In this document: one piece after another, positions 1 through 11,510 of the stretch
How the letters are laid out: the number at the start of each line of letters is the position of its first letter
Numbering within the stretch: the stretch's first letter is position 1
Assembly: GCF_021347895.1 (NCBI RefSeq)
Contig: NC_067122.1
Span: forward strand, 32,587,215 to 32,651,214
Direction of reading: 5' to 3'
Length of the DNA: 64,000 bases
DNA from: Acanthochromis polyacanthus
Taxonomy: Eukaryota; Chordata; Actinopteri; Pomacentridae
The notes under the pieces: generated by a model
Seen by the model: the letters and a program-made list of their open reading frames with translations, nothing else
The model's database searches: none
What the model was told of the DNA's origin: nothing
Position numbers and translations under genes: made by a program

Positions 1-829
1 CATTTCTCATGTTAAATGTTAAACTTGGGAAATAATATTTGGAGGAACAGGCTATGCAGGACGTGTTCCTGTTGAAGAAAGAAAAGAAATTAAAGAATCC
101 TGCATACTATTAATCACTTAAACTGTTTATTAAGACAATGTGGTGTTCTTCTGGGTAAAGAAGTTCGAGTGAAGAACAGTGCAGGACTTTGTGTTTTCTT
201 TTAAAGTCAGGAGTTGTACAAAAACCTTTCTGCATTCTGTGAAAAAGAGTTTGACAAATAATTCACACTGTCCACCTATCCATCATGTTCATCGCTTGTT
301 TTATCTCCCTATCCTTTCCTAAGTCATGTTGATGGCACACTTTAGCCGAGTTCAGCAGGACTCCCTTCCTTCAGCAGGTATGTCCTCTTTCTACTGTGAC
401 CAGCATCTGGTCAGCCAAAGGTTGCCATTACAGCCTCAGCCAACAACAGCAGTGACCAAGCAGAGCCCTGCCAGAGCACCGTTCAGTGGCCTGGCTCTGG
501 GCCTGAGGTCCTGCTGTAGGGACCTCCACCTTTAGTACTCGACATGTTCCACTGTGCATAAAGAAAATCATGTGTACAGGCAGTTGCATGGCATTGTGAT
601 ACAATGATATTAGTTCATTTCAAATAGTTAACCTGTTGATCTTTTTTGTAGCTGGTTCAATTTAAACATGTAATTTACCGTATCGAAGTTAAAACAAAAG
701 TTTAAACTAAGTTCATTTGACAGAGTCACGTCTTCATTTAACCCATAGACCTTTCTTCCAGAGTAGACAATGACATATGAGGCTGTCCCAGTCACTTTGA
801 TTAATTATAAATGGGAAGGAATACTATGA
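1..829. other. Unrecognised non-coding stretch
   Basis: I see no recognisable gene or repeat. A 69-codon open frame at 326-535 has no motif I know and no clear splice or polyadenylation context, so I do not call it. Confidence 0.4.
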
Positions 830-860
830 CTACTACTACTAATAATAATAATAATAATAA
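830..860. repeat. (ACT)n-(AAT)n microsatellite
   Basis: A short compound trinucleotide tract in which ACT units pass directly into about six AAT units. Confidence 0.9.
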
Positions 861-939
861 CATTCATAATCTAGAAAGAGATGCAAAAATTCAAAATAAT
901 AATGAGTCAAGAACAAACCTTTGCTGTCCTAGAAGAACA

Positions 940-1395
940 TCAGAACAACTAATCTGACACAGAGGCCAAGTGCAGGCCTTTTTGGAATATTGTGCTTTGG
1001 ACAGAGGGATCAAAGATGGAGTTGTTTGGCCACAGTAACACTGGAAATGTTGGCACAGACCACAAACAGCTTTTCAGGGGAAGAACTCCACACCAACTGT
1101 GAAGTGTGGTGATGGAAATGTTATGGTTTGGGGTTGCTTTGCTGCCTCAGGGACTGGGCAGTTTGCAGTCATTGATTCCATTTATGAATTCTGCATCATA
1201 TCAAAGAGTGCTTGAATATAGTGTGGGGCCAGCTGAAAGTCTGGAAATGTAACTTTCAACAGGTTAATGATCTTGAGCACAGAAAATTCACCAAGGAATG
1301 GCTCACAAAGAAGGGGAGGGTTAGGGAATGGTCAAGTCAGAGCCCAGATTTGATTCCTGTTGAAACATTGTGGGGAGGTTTGAAATAGGCAGGAT
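940..1395 (+). pseudogene. Tc1/mariner transposase remnant
   Basis: Conceptual translation across several frames gives Tc1-transposase-like pieces in the expected order: a segment around HTNCEVW, a GL.LL.CLRD segment, and finally [19 protein letters not shown] near 1330-1385. That last piece is the conserved block holding the third catalytic acidic residue (SPDLNPIE in active copies). The frame is broken by stops and frameshifts, so the copy is dead. A related remnant lies at 52880-53210 and shares a GCATCATATCAAAGAGTGC stretch. The copy ends against a different Tc1 terminus at 1403. Confidence 0.75.
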
Positions 1396-1402
1396 ATGCA
1401 TA

Positions 1403-1685
1403 CAGCGTCCTCCATAACTATTGGTACCCCTGGTTAAGATGTGTTCTTTACCTTCTAATAAATTCATTTTTTTTCTAAATAATACAGGACCACAATGAAA
1501 AAAGAGTATAATACAGCCTTTCATTCAAGTGCATTTATTCAATGAGGGAAAAAATCACACATTAAGAAATAATTATTTTACATCAAATCATGTGTGCCAC
1601 AATTATTAGCACCCCTGATGTCAATACTTTGTACAACCCCCTTTTGCCAACAAAACAGCACCTAATCTTCTCCTGTCATACATTT
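1403..1685. mobile_element. Tc1-like element, terminal fragment
   Basis: The fragment starts at CAGCGTCCTCCATAACTATT directly after a TA dinucleotide, as expected of a Tc1/mariner end. The block TATTGGTACCCC near the start recurs as TATTAGCACCCC near 1605, which fits the inner and outer direct repeats of a long Tc1 terminal repeat. Sequence after about 1685 no longer matches the family, and the opposite end is not visible here. Confidence 0.65.
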
Positions 1686-1971
1686 TTCAACAATTTTCAG
1701 TGTGAGAGAGACACGGCATATGAGACGCTGGAACATCGTCCATATTGAACCTTTTTCACACAACCTAGTCAAATATATTGGCGTGCACGTGGGAGGCCTC
1801 TGTGACATGTTAAGTCGGATCAAGATTGTTGAGTAAGTACACGAATTATTTACCCTTAGACTCAGTAATGTTATTAATAATAAAACCTCTGTTTAAAATA
1901 ACAGGTGATTATAGAAGCAGGCAGTGAGAAGAACTCTGTGAGAAATAAATCTAACTGTTTATATTCACAGA

Positions 1972-2270
1972 CAGAAGGAAGAGCACTGCTGACCTTCAGG
2001 CAGAGAGTGATGGTTCTAGATCAGAATCTGAGAAAGTGTCCAGACTGATCATAAACAGACGACTGAAGGAACAAGGCTTCAAGGGAAGAACAGATGCTGA
2101 GAAGCCATTATAAAGGCCTGCAAACATTCAAAAATGCCTAAAATTTGCCAGGGAGCACAAACACTGGACTGGAGATGACTGGAAGAAGGTGCTCTGGACG
2201 GATGAGTCCAAGTTTGAACTCATTGGTCAGCATTGCTATGTTTATGTCTGCAGAAATAAGCTTCATTAAG
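1972..2270 (+). pseudogene. Tc1/mariner transposase remnant, second family
   Basis: The plus strand reads RLKEQGFKGRTDAEKPL, a stop, then KFAREHKHWTGDDWKKVLW followed by TDESKFEL. This is the end of the DNA-binding region and the first catalytic Asp block (W(S/T)DES) of a Tc1-like transposase. The frame is broken by a stop near 2118 and the rest of the catalytic domain is missing. The 1690-1970 sequence just upstream is not recognisable. It ends in TTATATTCACAG, which resembles a splice acceptor, but I cannot show splicing. Confidence 0.75.
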
Positions 2271-2593
2271 CATATTTTTGTAATTGTTGACCACGATAAC
2301 ACAAAAATGTGCTCTAAAACTATTATGCAGTCAAATGAGGTGTTGCCGTTTCTACAAAATGAAAATACTATTATATTTGTTCCTAATATTTATGGTATGC
2401 TTATATTATGAAAGAAATTCCCTTGTTCATTATCACTTTTACAGTCATGGTCACAAGGCAAACGAAGCAGTAATGAATAAAGTAGCTGTCAATACAATAT
2501 ATACAATTATATCAGCCACTTTCAGCCGGAGTTGCATTTATAACAGACTAAAGCTGTTCCTGATTCTAATGCTGAGTCTAACGGGCGTTTCTA

Positions 2594-2700
2594 AATCAGC
2601 CATAGGTGTGAATGTGAGTGCGCTTTGTTGTCTGTGACTTGGTGTTGGCCCTGTGGTGGACCTTCCCAGGGTGTACCCTGTCTTCATCCAAAGTCAGTTT
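2594..2700 (+). mobile_element. 3' fragment of tRNA-derived SINE (family 1)
   Basis: The stretch ATAGGTGTGAATGTGAGTG and the following CCAGGGTGTACCCTG block match the body of the SINEs at 7357 and 16266. The tRNA head and ATGG tail are absent, so this is a diverged internal fragment. Confidence 0.6.
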
Positions 2701-3860
2701 AGATATGCTCTCGTCCTTCGGCAACCCTTCAGAGAATAAAGTGTTGCATAGAAAATGGAAAGATGGATGAGGTTCATTTCCATATTTAATAATACCATGG
2801 CATCTTAACTGTAATATCAAACTACAGGGTTCAATGTCAATAGTTAATAACATCATAGGGTAGCAAAACAACCAGGTAAAGTAGCTATATAAATGTACAT
2901 TGGGCTAAAGCCATCACAAATTCACACCATAATACCTGCATAGGGACTCAAACTCAACACTTTCATTTGTGGGGTATTTCCATTCATTTTTTTTTTTTTT
3001 TTAACTGGAGATCACTTTGGTGCAACAACTATTGTTTTAAATGCATTATGTTATCAGCAACTTCACTTTATCTCTCGATTCCAGCAAACATGAGTATATG
3101 TCCATGGATAAGTTAGATCTATGTGTGATGTATGATGTATGTCATCTCAATCTAAGATGAAGCATAAGTAGTCATTTCTCACTCAGCACTTTCATGTCCA
3201 GACTACCAGACTCACCAATCCTTCTAAACTGTGGATCGACATCGTATCTTGACATGAAAACACACAATCAGTGGGTCACTGTTGATACAACATAGCCTTC
3301 TTTTATAATGACACGCTAGAATCACTGGTTACCTCAAAGATCTAATCTGACGCTGCTACCTTGGCAGGATTTGTTCTTTGATGACAAATGTTTTACAGAT
3401 GTAAGGAGCTTGTTGACCGCTGGTTTCCAGCCTACTCTTAGAATCTGTTATCTTTCCTACAGAAAGATAAATTGTAGTTGAAGTAATGATTGTGTTTTGC
3501 ATCAACATAGCATCAGTTAACATTAAGAGATCTCCTCAGTCACATCTGTGCCCCAACATTTTTCTCTGCTGCCTGCCTTGCCAACATTTGACTAAACTAA
3601 TCAAGTCCAAGCATAATCTGGTTCCCTGCTGCTTCACCTCTTCAACTTCTTGAGTCTTAAAATTTAATTTCTGAAGTCCAGTTTTATTTAAGACAATTAG
3701 ACCTTTCAGTTTCTTGATGTCTTGGGAATGAATATTGTTGCAGGGGTCTCCTTCTGCTTTCTCTTAAGTGAACTTAAGAAGTTCGCCCCGAAAGCAATGA
3801 TAAAAACCATGTAATCTCTCAAAACGACATGCAGTTGGATCATTGTCTCATGAAGGTTGG

Positions 3861-4118
3861 CCATGAAGGTTATGCAGGAATTCAAAAGAAAAGCATTGTG
3901 CTTGATGCCATAAATGGTCTTTTGTCTTACATAGTATATTTCCTTTGTATCAAGTCACTGTAATAGTGCCTTGCCAGATGATCATCTGTGTGCATTCAGC
4001 AATGCACTGATCGCCTGCATTCAGATGTGAAGGTCTTGCATGTCTGCAGAAATTCAAAGGAAATGTGTGATGCTTGACACCGCACATCGTCTCATATCTC
4101 ACATAGTATAATTTAATT
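3861..4118. repeat. Diverged direct repeat, two units
   Basis: Unit 1 (3861-3948) and unit 2 (4023-4118) share the same order of blocks: TGAAGGT, TGCAG.AATTCAAA, TG(T)GCTTGA, a GTCT core and CACATAGTATA. The units are about 165 bp apart and moderately diverged. This suggests an old tandem duplication or two copies of an unknown repeat. Confidence 0.55.
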
Positions 4119-5413
4119 AAAACCCATTTAATTTCAAGGCGGCTCTGCTCATTTGCTCCCTTCAGAAGTGCAGGTTTGAGGGTTTGTGATCTCAGGGACG
4201 GTCTGTGTCATGCTTGCTCAGATTGTTCCAGAGCATCACTTGGGCAGAGTCACCATCAGTCTGAAATAATATAATTCAATCTGACAAAGTGTCCTGTCTG
4301 AACTTCTGATTAGTGTCTTCAGCACCCAGACTACACCCATTGCCAATAGATGCATAAACTGAGACAACCTCAACACTAGTCAGTCGGATTCAACGTAAGA
4401 GTTCAACGACTGATAAAATGTTTGCTCTTTGTAGATCAATCATTTACTACCCACATTTGAAAGAAATCATAAAACGTCAATTTTACCAAACAAGTTTCCC
4501 AACATGGTTCTCTATGGAGAAATTGTCTGGCTTTTCTGGTCGAGCTTGGCCATTGTGCAGTCTTTCTGTGCTGATCAGCGCAGCACTAAAACAAGGCAAG
4601 ACTGTAATGATGGTATAATGTTGCTTTAGGTACTTTTAAGACATTGTGCTTTGTCGGATGGTGTCATGTGTGACCTTGTGTTGCGTTGCTTTGGGTCAAA
4701 AGCCTGCATCACAGGTTTTGCTTCTTAGCACTGTAGTTTTTTTGTTTTGTTTTTGCTATAGCCTTCTATATGGGCTCTTGTACTGCATCATGAGAATGAG
4801 TAAAAAATTGATTTGGTTTCTTAAAGCCAACTTGATAAAATTGGACTTGAAGGTATTGTGATTAGCAGAGTTGGATTGTATGAATAAGTCCTATAGTATG
4901 AATGAATGAATGAGCTCCACCAAATTTCCTGCCAACGTGGCCTCAGTGATGCACACATCTGAGGACATGCTGGATGAACAACATCGATAATATGAATGTG
5001 TCTATCACAGAGGCCTCTTGGTAAAAAAGAATAAGAAAAAAATAATAAAAACTGCTTACTTCAGAGTATTTGTTGGACATCATTCAGGTGAATAAATTAT
5101 TATTATTTTTTTACCTAGTATTTTTTATTTACTTGCATAAATACAAAACAACACCAAACAAAAAGACTTGGCTGAAACCCCAGCTTTTGTTGTTATAAGG
5201 CCATTTGTTTCCTTGCTTTATTTTTTGTTATTTAGTTGGAGCTCTGTTTCTAAGGTCTGCATTGTCTTCCCCTCAAGGCCTCCCACCAAACCCACTCCTA
5301 CGACCACCAACACTCCTCACAACCACCCTCCATCACCTCCACCCGATGAGCTGAGAAGTGGAGCTAAATACACTTGACCTTGGCAGACCAGTGGGGGCCA
5401 CCCAGCGGGGGCC

Positions 5414-5454
5414 CAGCGCTGGCATCTTGGGTCCCTGGCTGTGTGCCAGCGCTG
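5414..5454. other. Perfect 11-bp stem hairpin
   Basis: CAGCGCTGGCA at 5414-5424 is matched exactly by its reverse complement TGCCAGCGCTG at 5444-5454, leaving a 19-nt loop. The stem is GC-rich in otherwise AT-rich surroundings. It is short for an animal pre-miRNA, so no RNA gene is claimed. Confidence 0.5.
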
Positions 5455-7344
5455 ACAGTGCTGGGAGGGTTTGGCAGGGATTGTGGTCCTTGGGTGAAGA
5501 TCACTGTGGCATGCTCAAATAGTAGAGGAGTCTGCCAAGAGGAGGTAGCAGAGGACCGGGCTGTTTATCCAGGGCTCCTGCACACACAGACACACACATA
5601 AAGAAACACAGGCTCACACTTACACACAGGAATTCAACACAGACACAACAACACACACACATAGAAACACATACAAAAGCACGGATCAGCGTACCATTCA
5701 GAATATTTTCATACATGCAGCAAAACAAAACAAAAACAAAATCTAGGTTTTTCATAAGTCCCAAGTACATGTGGACAGAGCCTTTGTGTCTTGCATCTGA
5801 AGATAGGTCTTTAAGACTTTATATGACTATATTTGGTTCTTTGTGTTTCAGAGTATATTCAAGACTTATCAGATGCCATATGTAACAGATAAGAAATTCT
5901 ACATCCAAACACCTGAAGTGTCCAGTAACACATGCATGGTGCTGACATCAAAATTCTGAACATTTCTCTTCTACCACTGTCATAGTGGCTGTCAGATTCT
6001 TCTCACCTAGCTTCAACGCAATGTAAAATTTTGAAAATTCATGATTATGAGAAGAGTTAGCTACAGATCTGGTTCATGCTTAAAAGACATATTTTTGAGT
6101 GTTGGGATTAGCGTATGAGACGTGTTCTGCGTGAGAGCAATGAGTCCATCCAAAAACATTCTAACTGCAGGTATTTTCTTCATGCAGGAAATGTTCCATC
6201 TACCAGGAATCAATGTGGGTTTAATGCTGTGTCAAATGTAAAGACAATAGATGAAACAAACCTGTCAGTCTCTGAGAAAATTATCTGTTTTTAAGTCCAT
6301 GGGCATCGTAGGTGACTCTGGAAGAAACTTCCCCCTGCTGCTACTTGTTCAATGAAGGAGAGCGGCAGTTAGGCAGGCTACAACCAGAGCCATTTGGAGC
6401 CACTTGCAGGGGCAGCGGTAATGATGGCAGGCATTGGCAGGGGGGCAGCGAGACTCATTAGAGTCATTAGTTTCAACTCGTTCCTGTGTCAAGTCTCCTT
6501 TACCATATTGGCTAAAATAAGGGTGGTGGGTAGGGTGGAGGGGGGTTTGGGAATGTTTTGGGCATGGTGGAGTGTGTCGGTCTTTAACAGCCATTAGCGT
6601 CGGGGTGTGATGGATGTGGCCGGCTAGGCTGCCACACAGAACCTGCATGGTCAGCAGCTTGAATTCGTTACACTTTCCTGTGTTCTTTTCTCCAATCATT
6701 TTTTGTTTTTCAGCCTTAACTGGTTGGCGGAAAAGCACAGCATGAGGACGAATATTCTAGAGTAGCAGTAATTTTGTAAAAACTTCAAAATAAATTTTAA
6801 AAAGAAACACACACAAAACTGTCAGCTATCCAAGAACTGTGAAAAGGGCCTCTTGTTATCAGCTAATTACAAAAGGTAAAAACGGTGTGAATAGGGCACC
6901 AACATTACAGGACCATTTTTTAAAAAAACTCTCACATTCTGTCTCCAGGTGCAAGCTCACCATTCACATGTGCTACACAGACTAGTCACCTTAAAACCTA
7001 AATGTTGCATACTCCTGTATTTGGTTGCATTCTCAGTATGAATATAGTAATTCCTTGAAGAGGCAGAAATCATAAATACTAAACCTCATGCTTATGATTG
7101 GTAGTTGCCTCAGGAAAACCAGAACTACTGGGCACAACATAGCGTACCTCATATACAGGAACTGTGGCTTGCATTGGCTGTGCTATTTTCTAAAATTTTC
7201 AGCCATCCTCAGCTTAAAACTATTCTTCCCCCCACCCCTGTTTTACTTTGTTATGATGTATATACTGATGTCGTCAGGTGTCACATTGCCCAGTCATGGG
7301 CAATATAAAAATATGTAGCAGTCCCAGTTTACTTTAATCAGCTT

Positions 7345-7740
7345 AACTCCTGGACTAGGGCTGTACAGTGGTGTAGTGGTTAGCACTTTTGCCTTGCAGC
7401 AAGAAGATCCCTGGTTTGAATCCCGGGATGGGCCTGGGATCTTTCTGCATGGAGTTTGCATGTTCTCCCTGTGCATGCGTGGGTTTTCGCCGGGTACTCC
7501 GGCTTCCTCCCACAGTCCAAAAATATGCTGAGGTTAATTGGTTACTCTAAATTGCCCGTAGGTGTGAATGCGAGTGTGATTGTTTGTCTGTATATGTAGC
7601 CCTGTGACAGACTGGTGACCTGTCCAGGGTGTCCCCTGCCTTCGCCCGAGTCAGCTGGGATAGGCTCCAGCACCCCCCATGACCCTAATGAGGATAAAGC
7701 GGTATATAGAGAATGGATGGAAGGATGGAACTCCTGGACT
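7345..7740 (+). mobile_element. tRNA-derived SINE (family 1), complete, with target duplication
   Basis: The body is 7357-7728. The head carries a tRNA-like box A region (TAGTGGTTAGCAC) and a box B (GGTTTGAATCC at 7413), so it was probably transcribed by RNA polymerase III from an internal promoter. A long body follows, with a degenerate ATGG tail. The element is flanked by a perfect 12-bp direct repeat, AACTCCTGGACT, at 7345-7356 and 7729-7740. This is the target-site duplication left by LINE-driven insertion. The perfect duplication suggests a fairly recent insertion. Further copies in this window are at 2594, 10786, 16266, 33243 and 54268. Confidence 0.92.
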
Positions 7741-8016
7741 GTTTTGCAAAAAGAAGCAATCAGTTTTTCCTTTTTATTTAAGGTCACAATTTTTTTTTTC
7801 CAGGTAGTACCTTCATAAGTCTGTCATAAAGCCTTGAATTAAGTGTATTTCTTTTTGCTGTTGACATACCTGCTGTGAACTTTTTTAGCACAAATAGTTG
7901 CGGAATTATTGAGACTGTTCAGCTGATTGGGGAACTAGCTTCAGCAGTTAGTGAGACCAATACAGTAGTGTTTTATTCATTTTTCCGATTGTAACTGATT
8001 GTGTCATTTGGTACGT

Positions 8017-8033
8017 GCGCACACACACACGCA

Positions 8034-8088
<55 letters not shown>

Positions 8089-8100
8089 ACACACAGACAG
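8017..8100. repeat. (CA)n/(GCAC)n microsatellite
   Basis: A compound tract: CA units, about seven GCAC units, then a longer CA run ending in CAGACAG. Confidence 0.95.
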
Positions 8101-8267
8101 AGGCCTTATTTATTTTGTGACCTGAGTGACTGGGTGATTAGCCATGTTGGGGCTAATTGTGAGGACTGCATTGTTTTTGTTATCTGCTGTTTGATAGAAT
8201 GAAAAATTAGCATAAAAATATCTGACATTACAGTGTATGATTTGAAGGGAAGTTGGTTTGTGCGAGA

Positions 8268-8340
8268 GAAGACGATGCAGAGGATAGGGTTAGATAGAAG
8301 CAGACGATTCGCTGTGGCGACCCCTGGAGGTCTCTGTTCC
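8268..8340 (+). mobile_element. Non-LTR retrotransposon 3' tail fragment
   Basis: The run GATGCAGAGGATAGGGTTAG and then GCTGTGGCGACCCCTGGAGG match a 3'-end sequence that I recognise as common in fish RTE-type LINEs. The usual AAGAAGAAG end is missing. No reverse transcriptase sequence is attached. Confidence 0.45.
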
Positions 8341-9206
8341 CTTTCATCCACCTTGAACTTCATTATTTTTTTGCATGGAAAGGTCAAAAAGGGACTAATG
8401 TGATGTTATATGACATTACGTTAACCCTATAAATTTCACACGAGCAGCAAAGGTTTTGGTCAACCTGCAGACTCAGGAAGCTGAGGCAGACAGGGAGAAG
8501 TGTTGAATATGCTGCTGCATTTAAGCCCACAGCCTCACTGCTGCATTAATTAAAGCAATCACTTTTCTCAATTGTTCCTCCTGTTGTTTATTACATTAAC
8601 ATTTATGTCAGATTGCAGTCACCATAATTCAATCCCAAGGTTGTGAAGTTCCCGCACATGTACTAAAGCCACAGAGATGATAACACAATGCTGCCTAAAG
8701 AGCTAAATGCAGCCAAGCTCCCGTGTACTCCTGCTATGTGGTCTGTGCTCTGACTGTGTGGCCTGCGGTACAGGACTGTGGTTGCACAGTACACTCCCTG
8801 TGGGCAGGAGTCTTTGACAGACACCTCCTGTTTTCTTCTCATCTTTCTTTGTTTTCAAGCTGTTCCTCACACTGGGACAGCTTTAGTCTTTGCACACTCT
8901 TTCTCTCTCTGTTTCTCTGCTCTTCTCCCTGTTTATTTGTTATCTTTTTTCTGCCACTGTCCCTGTTTCATTGCACTAAATCACTCTCTTTCCTTTTACT
9001 TTTCTTCTCCAGCATTCTATGTTTAGCTGTCAGTGGACTCTCCTTCTCTATTTCTTTTCCTTTGTTTGTCTCGCAGGTCAAATTGTCCAAATGGATTTGC
9101 CTGTAGCCGAGTGCCAGCATTAACATGAAATGAAATGAAATGCACGCTTATCCCTGACACCACCGCGAGTTTGCCCTCTTGCTTTTAAAGACATTGTAGC
9201 CACACA

Positions 9207-9245
<39 letters not shown>

Positions 9246-10785
9246 GCACACACACACACTCACACATACGTGCGTCACCATCATAATTTTTTGATACATA
9301 ACAAAAACAAATGTAATTTAAGGTGGTGTGTTGTGCCTTGAAACTAAACATTATATGGATTATATTATTACACTGGAGTAGCCAGTTTGCCCCCTGGGGA
9401 CAAATAACATTTTTGGAATCTGAATATGTGACACACACATTAAAAAAGAATTTCATGTTGCTAAAAACAAGTCTTATCAACCCAGTCATGATCATGTAAT
9501 ATGTGCTACTTGGGTGAATTAAACTTTTAAAATCTTAGCTAGGATATGAAGTAGTACTTTGTGTGGAATACTCGATGTGGTCCTGAAAGTGCAGCCTTCA
9601 GCTTACTGGGGCCAAAATGAAAGTGAAATACTCCTTGAAAAACATTTTTAATTATTAATAATGTATATTTTGAGTGAAATCATCCTTTAAATCTGTAAGT
9701 GCTGCATTTAAACCATAACTTGTGCACTTTGGTGATCATCTATTGTGGTAACTTATGAAAAATGCTCTAAATGTGCGACTGGAAGTGTGTTGCCTGCTCC
9801 GTGCAGCCTCCATCTCTGCAGACATCCCATTCTCCTTCAGCGGGCCGCTATGTGGTCACATCACCGTGCTGTCAACTTGACAGTCCAGCAGATGTGTCAG
9901 AAAAACATAGCGGCTCGGCCACAAACTTTCTCCTTTATTTCGAAAACACTTCAGCAAAAAATATTTCTGAAAGCATTTGTGTGAATTTGTCCTCGCATGT
10001 TGCATGATGGTCCGGTTGTGGTGTGTTTATCCGGAGTGGGCCGCAGCTCATTTGCATAAAATACACTTGACTTCAGCTTTATGCAAATTCGATGTGGCAT
10101 GCAGCGATCTCATGCATCGCGAAGCTTTCGTCAAACATCTAAACTAACTTTTGGTGGACTAAAACGAGTACAGTGTAAAATACATCGCAAAGTCCAAGAG
10201 ACTGCCACTGCTCGCCCTCTTGAGGCGAGTCTAGAATACAATCTGATGAAAGCTGCCATACTGCAAGCAGATGAATTAGTGCCTGAAGACGATCAGCACA
10301 AATTTAGTGACCAGAGAAAGTCTCCAAGCAGAGTTCACCAGATAAAAAGGAACTCTGTCTGATAAATGATGTGCATTCTTTGTGAGAGCTGCTGTCTACC
10401 AGTGCATTGCTGTGTATTTATATGAGAAAAGTGACTTCACTTCAGCTGATGAGTATGTGTTGACATGCAAACCATCTTTTCCTTTAGTTAGTGAAAGTCC
10501 CGTCAACATTATTTTTTGGGCCTTTTGTTTGTCAGATTGGATTCTTAATAACGAGCAACACATTCCAGGTCTTATGAGCTGAGTCACATTCCAGTTTTGG
10601 TTCTACCATTTATTTATTCATGCAAAATATCCGATCCAGCTTTTTTTAACCATATGCCTATCGTCTTTGAAGTTGCCTTTCCTGCCGTAGGTAATGGAGA
10701 AAGCAACTGCATCAACTACAGTTCTTTTGTTTGCTTTTTTAAATGAAATGCATTTGTGAGGTTTTTCCATCAGATTTTTTCGGCG
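8341..10785. other. Stretch without recognised gene
   Basis: The region holds a pyrimidine-rich tract (8830-9070) and the GCAC microsatellite listed separately. A 93-codon plus-strand frame at 10081-10362 is preceded by CTCATTTGCATAAAATACAC. It could be a fragment of an unidentified repeat, but I recognise no domain. Confidence 0.3.
9201..9268. repeat. (GCAC)n/(CA)n microsatellite
   Basis: About eleven GCAC-type units followed by CA units. It has the same motif composition as the tract at 8017. Confidence 0.95.
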
Positions 10786-11078
10786 TCTATCCCAGCTGAC
10801 TGAGGGTGAAGGCAGGGAACACATGGACAGGTCTGTCACAGGGCTACATATACAGACACACAATCACACTCACATTCACACCTATGGACAATTTAGAATA
10901 ATCAGTTAACCTCAGAGTGTTTTTGGACTGTGGGAGAAAGCCAGAGTGCCCGATGAAAATCCTCACAGGCACAGGGAGAACATGCAAACTCCACGAAGAA
11001 AGATCCCAGGTCCAGGCAGGGACGTGAACTGGAGATGTTCTTGGATGTGAGGCAGTGATGTTAACATGTAGCCCTGGA
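10786..11078 (-). mobile_element. tRNA-derived SINE (family 1), degraded
   Basis: Read on the minus strand, this matches the body of the SINE at 7357, including the CCCACAGTCCAAAAACA-type block and the GTGTGAATGTGAGTG block. The tRNA head is badly diverged and the 3' ATGG tail is lost near 10786. No target duplication is seen. Confidence 0.8.
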
Positions 11079-11265
11079 GCATGTACAAAACTGAAATGTG
11101 TTGCTAATAATCACTGTTCCAGCCGTAGAGAATAACTGTATAGTTTTTTGGCTTATGAGAAGCTGTATTTAAAGAATTATTTATTTATTTAATTAATTTT
11201 TTTTTTTTTTTTGTCTTTTACTTTTTTTGATCTGGCCACTTTTTGAAACAGAAATTATACTCACT

Positions 11266-11510
11266 TACATGGCTCAGTGGGTAGAGTGGCGGTCTTGTAA
11301 CTGGAAGGTTTCCGGTTCGATCCTCGGCCCGTCGTGTTCATGTCGAGGTGTCCCTGAGAGAGACAATGAACCCCTAATTGCTCCTGGTGGGTCGTGGTTA
11401 GCGCCTTGCATGGCAGCTTCCACCATCAGTGTGTGAATGTGATGTATCATGTAAAGCGCTTTGCTACCTTGCAAGTATAGTAAAGCGCTATATAAATACA
11501 TACCATTTAC
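11266..11510 (+). mobile_element. tRNA-derived SINE (family 2)
   Basis: The head has a box A-like TGGCTCAGTGGGTAGAG and a box B GGTTCGATCC (11314-11323). The body includes AACCCCTAATTGCTCCTG and ends in AAAGCGCTATATAAATAC. This is a different family from the SINE at 7357. A closely similar, better preserved copy lies inside the Tc1 element at 24070-24314 on the minus strand. Confidence 0.85.

Larger units (their letters stand above)
2701..7344. other. Long stretch without recognised gene
   Basis: This region holds poly-T tracts, a diverged direct repeat (3861-4118), a perfect-stem hairpin (5414-5454), a degenerate CA-rich tract (5578-5690) and a G-rich stretch at 6400-6570 with repeated TCATTAG homeobox-like sites. 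Open frames here (for example 6349-6738, minus) show no motif I recognise. Function is unknown. The 6340-6700 part could be a conserved non-coding element, but that needs comparison with other fish. Confidence 0.35.

Noticed and set aside
7357..7430. tRNA gene
   Set aside because: Boxes A and B are present, but the sequence continues as a SINE body and cannot form a full tRNA cloverleaf with a proper acceptor stem.
8017..8100. Regularly spaced repeats that might suggest a CRISPR array
   Set aside because: Simple di- and tetranucleotide microsatellites without spacers, in animal DNA.
8723..9106. A 127-codon Ser/Leu/Phe-rich frame
   Set aside because: It reads a pyrimidine-rich low-complexity tract. 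No signal peptide context, splice signals or homology were recognised.
10081..10362. A 93-codon frame rich in Lys and Gln
   Set aside because: No recognised domain or promoter beyond an ATTTGCATAAA word. It is probably part of an unidentified repeat.
11266..11340. tRNA gene
   Set aside because: Same reasoning: the tRNA-like head belongs to a family-2 SINE that recurs at 24070-24314.
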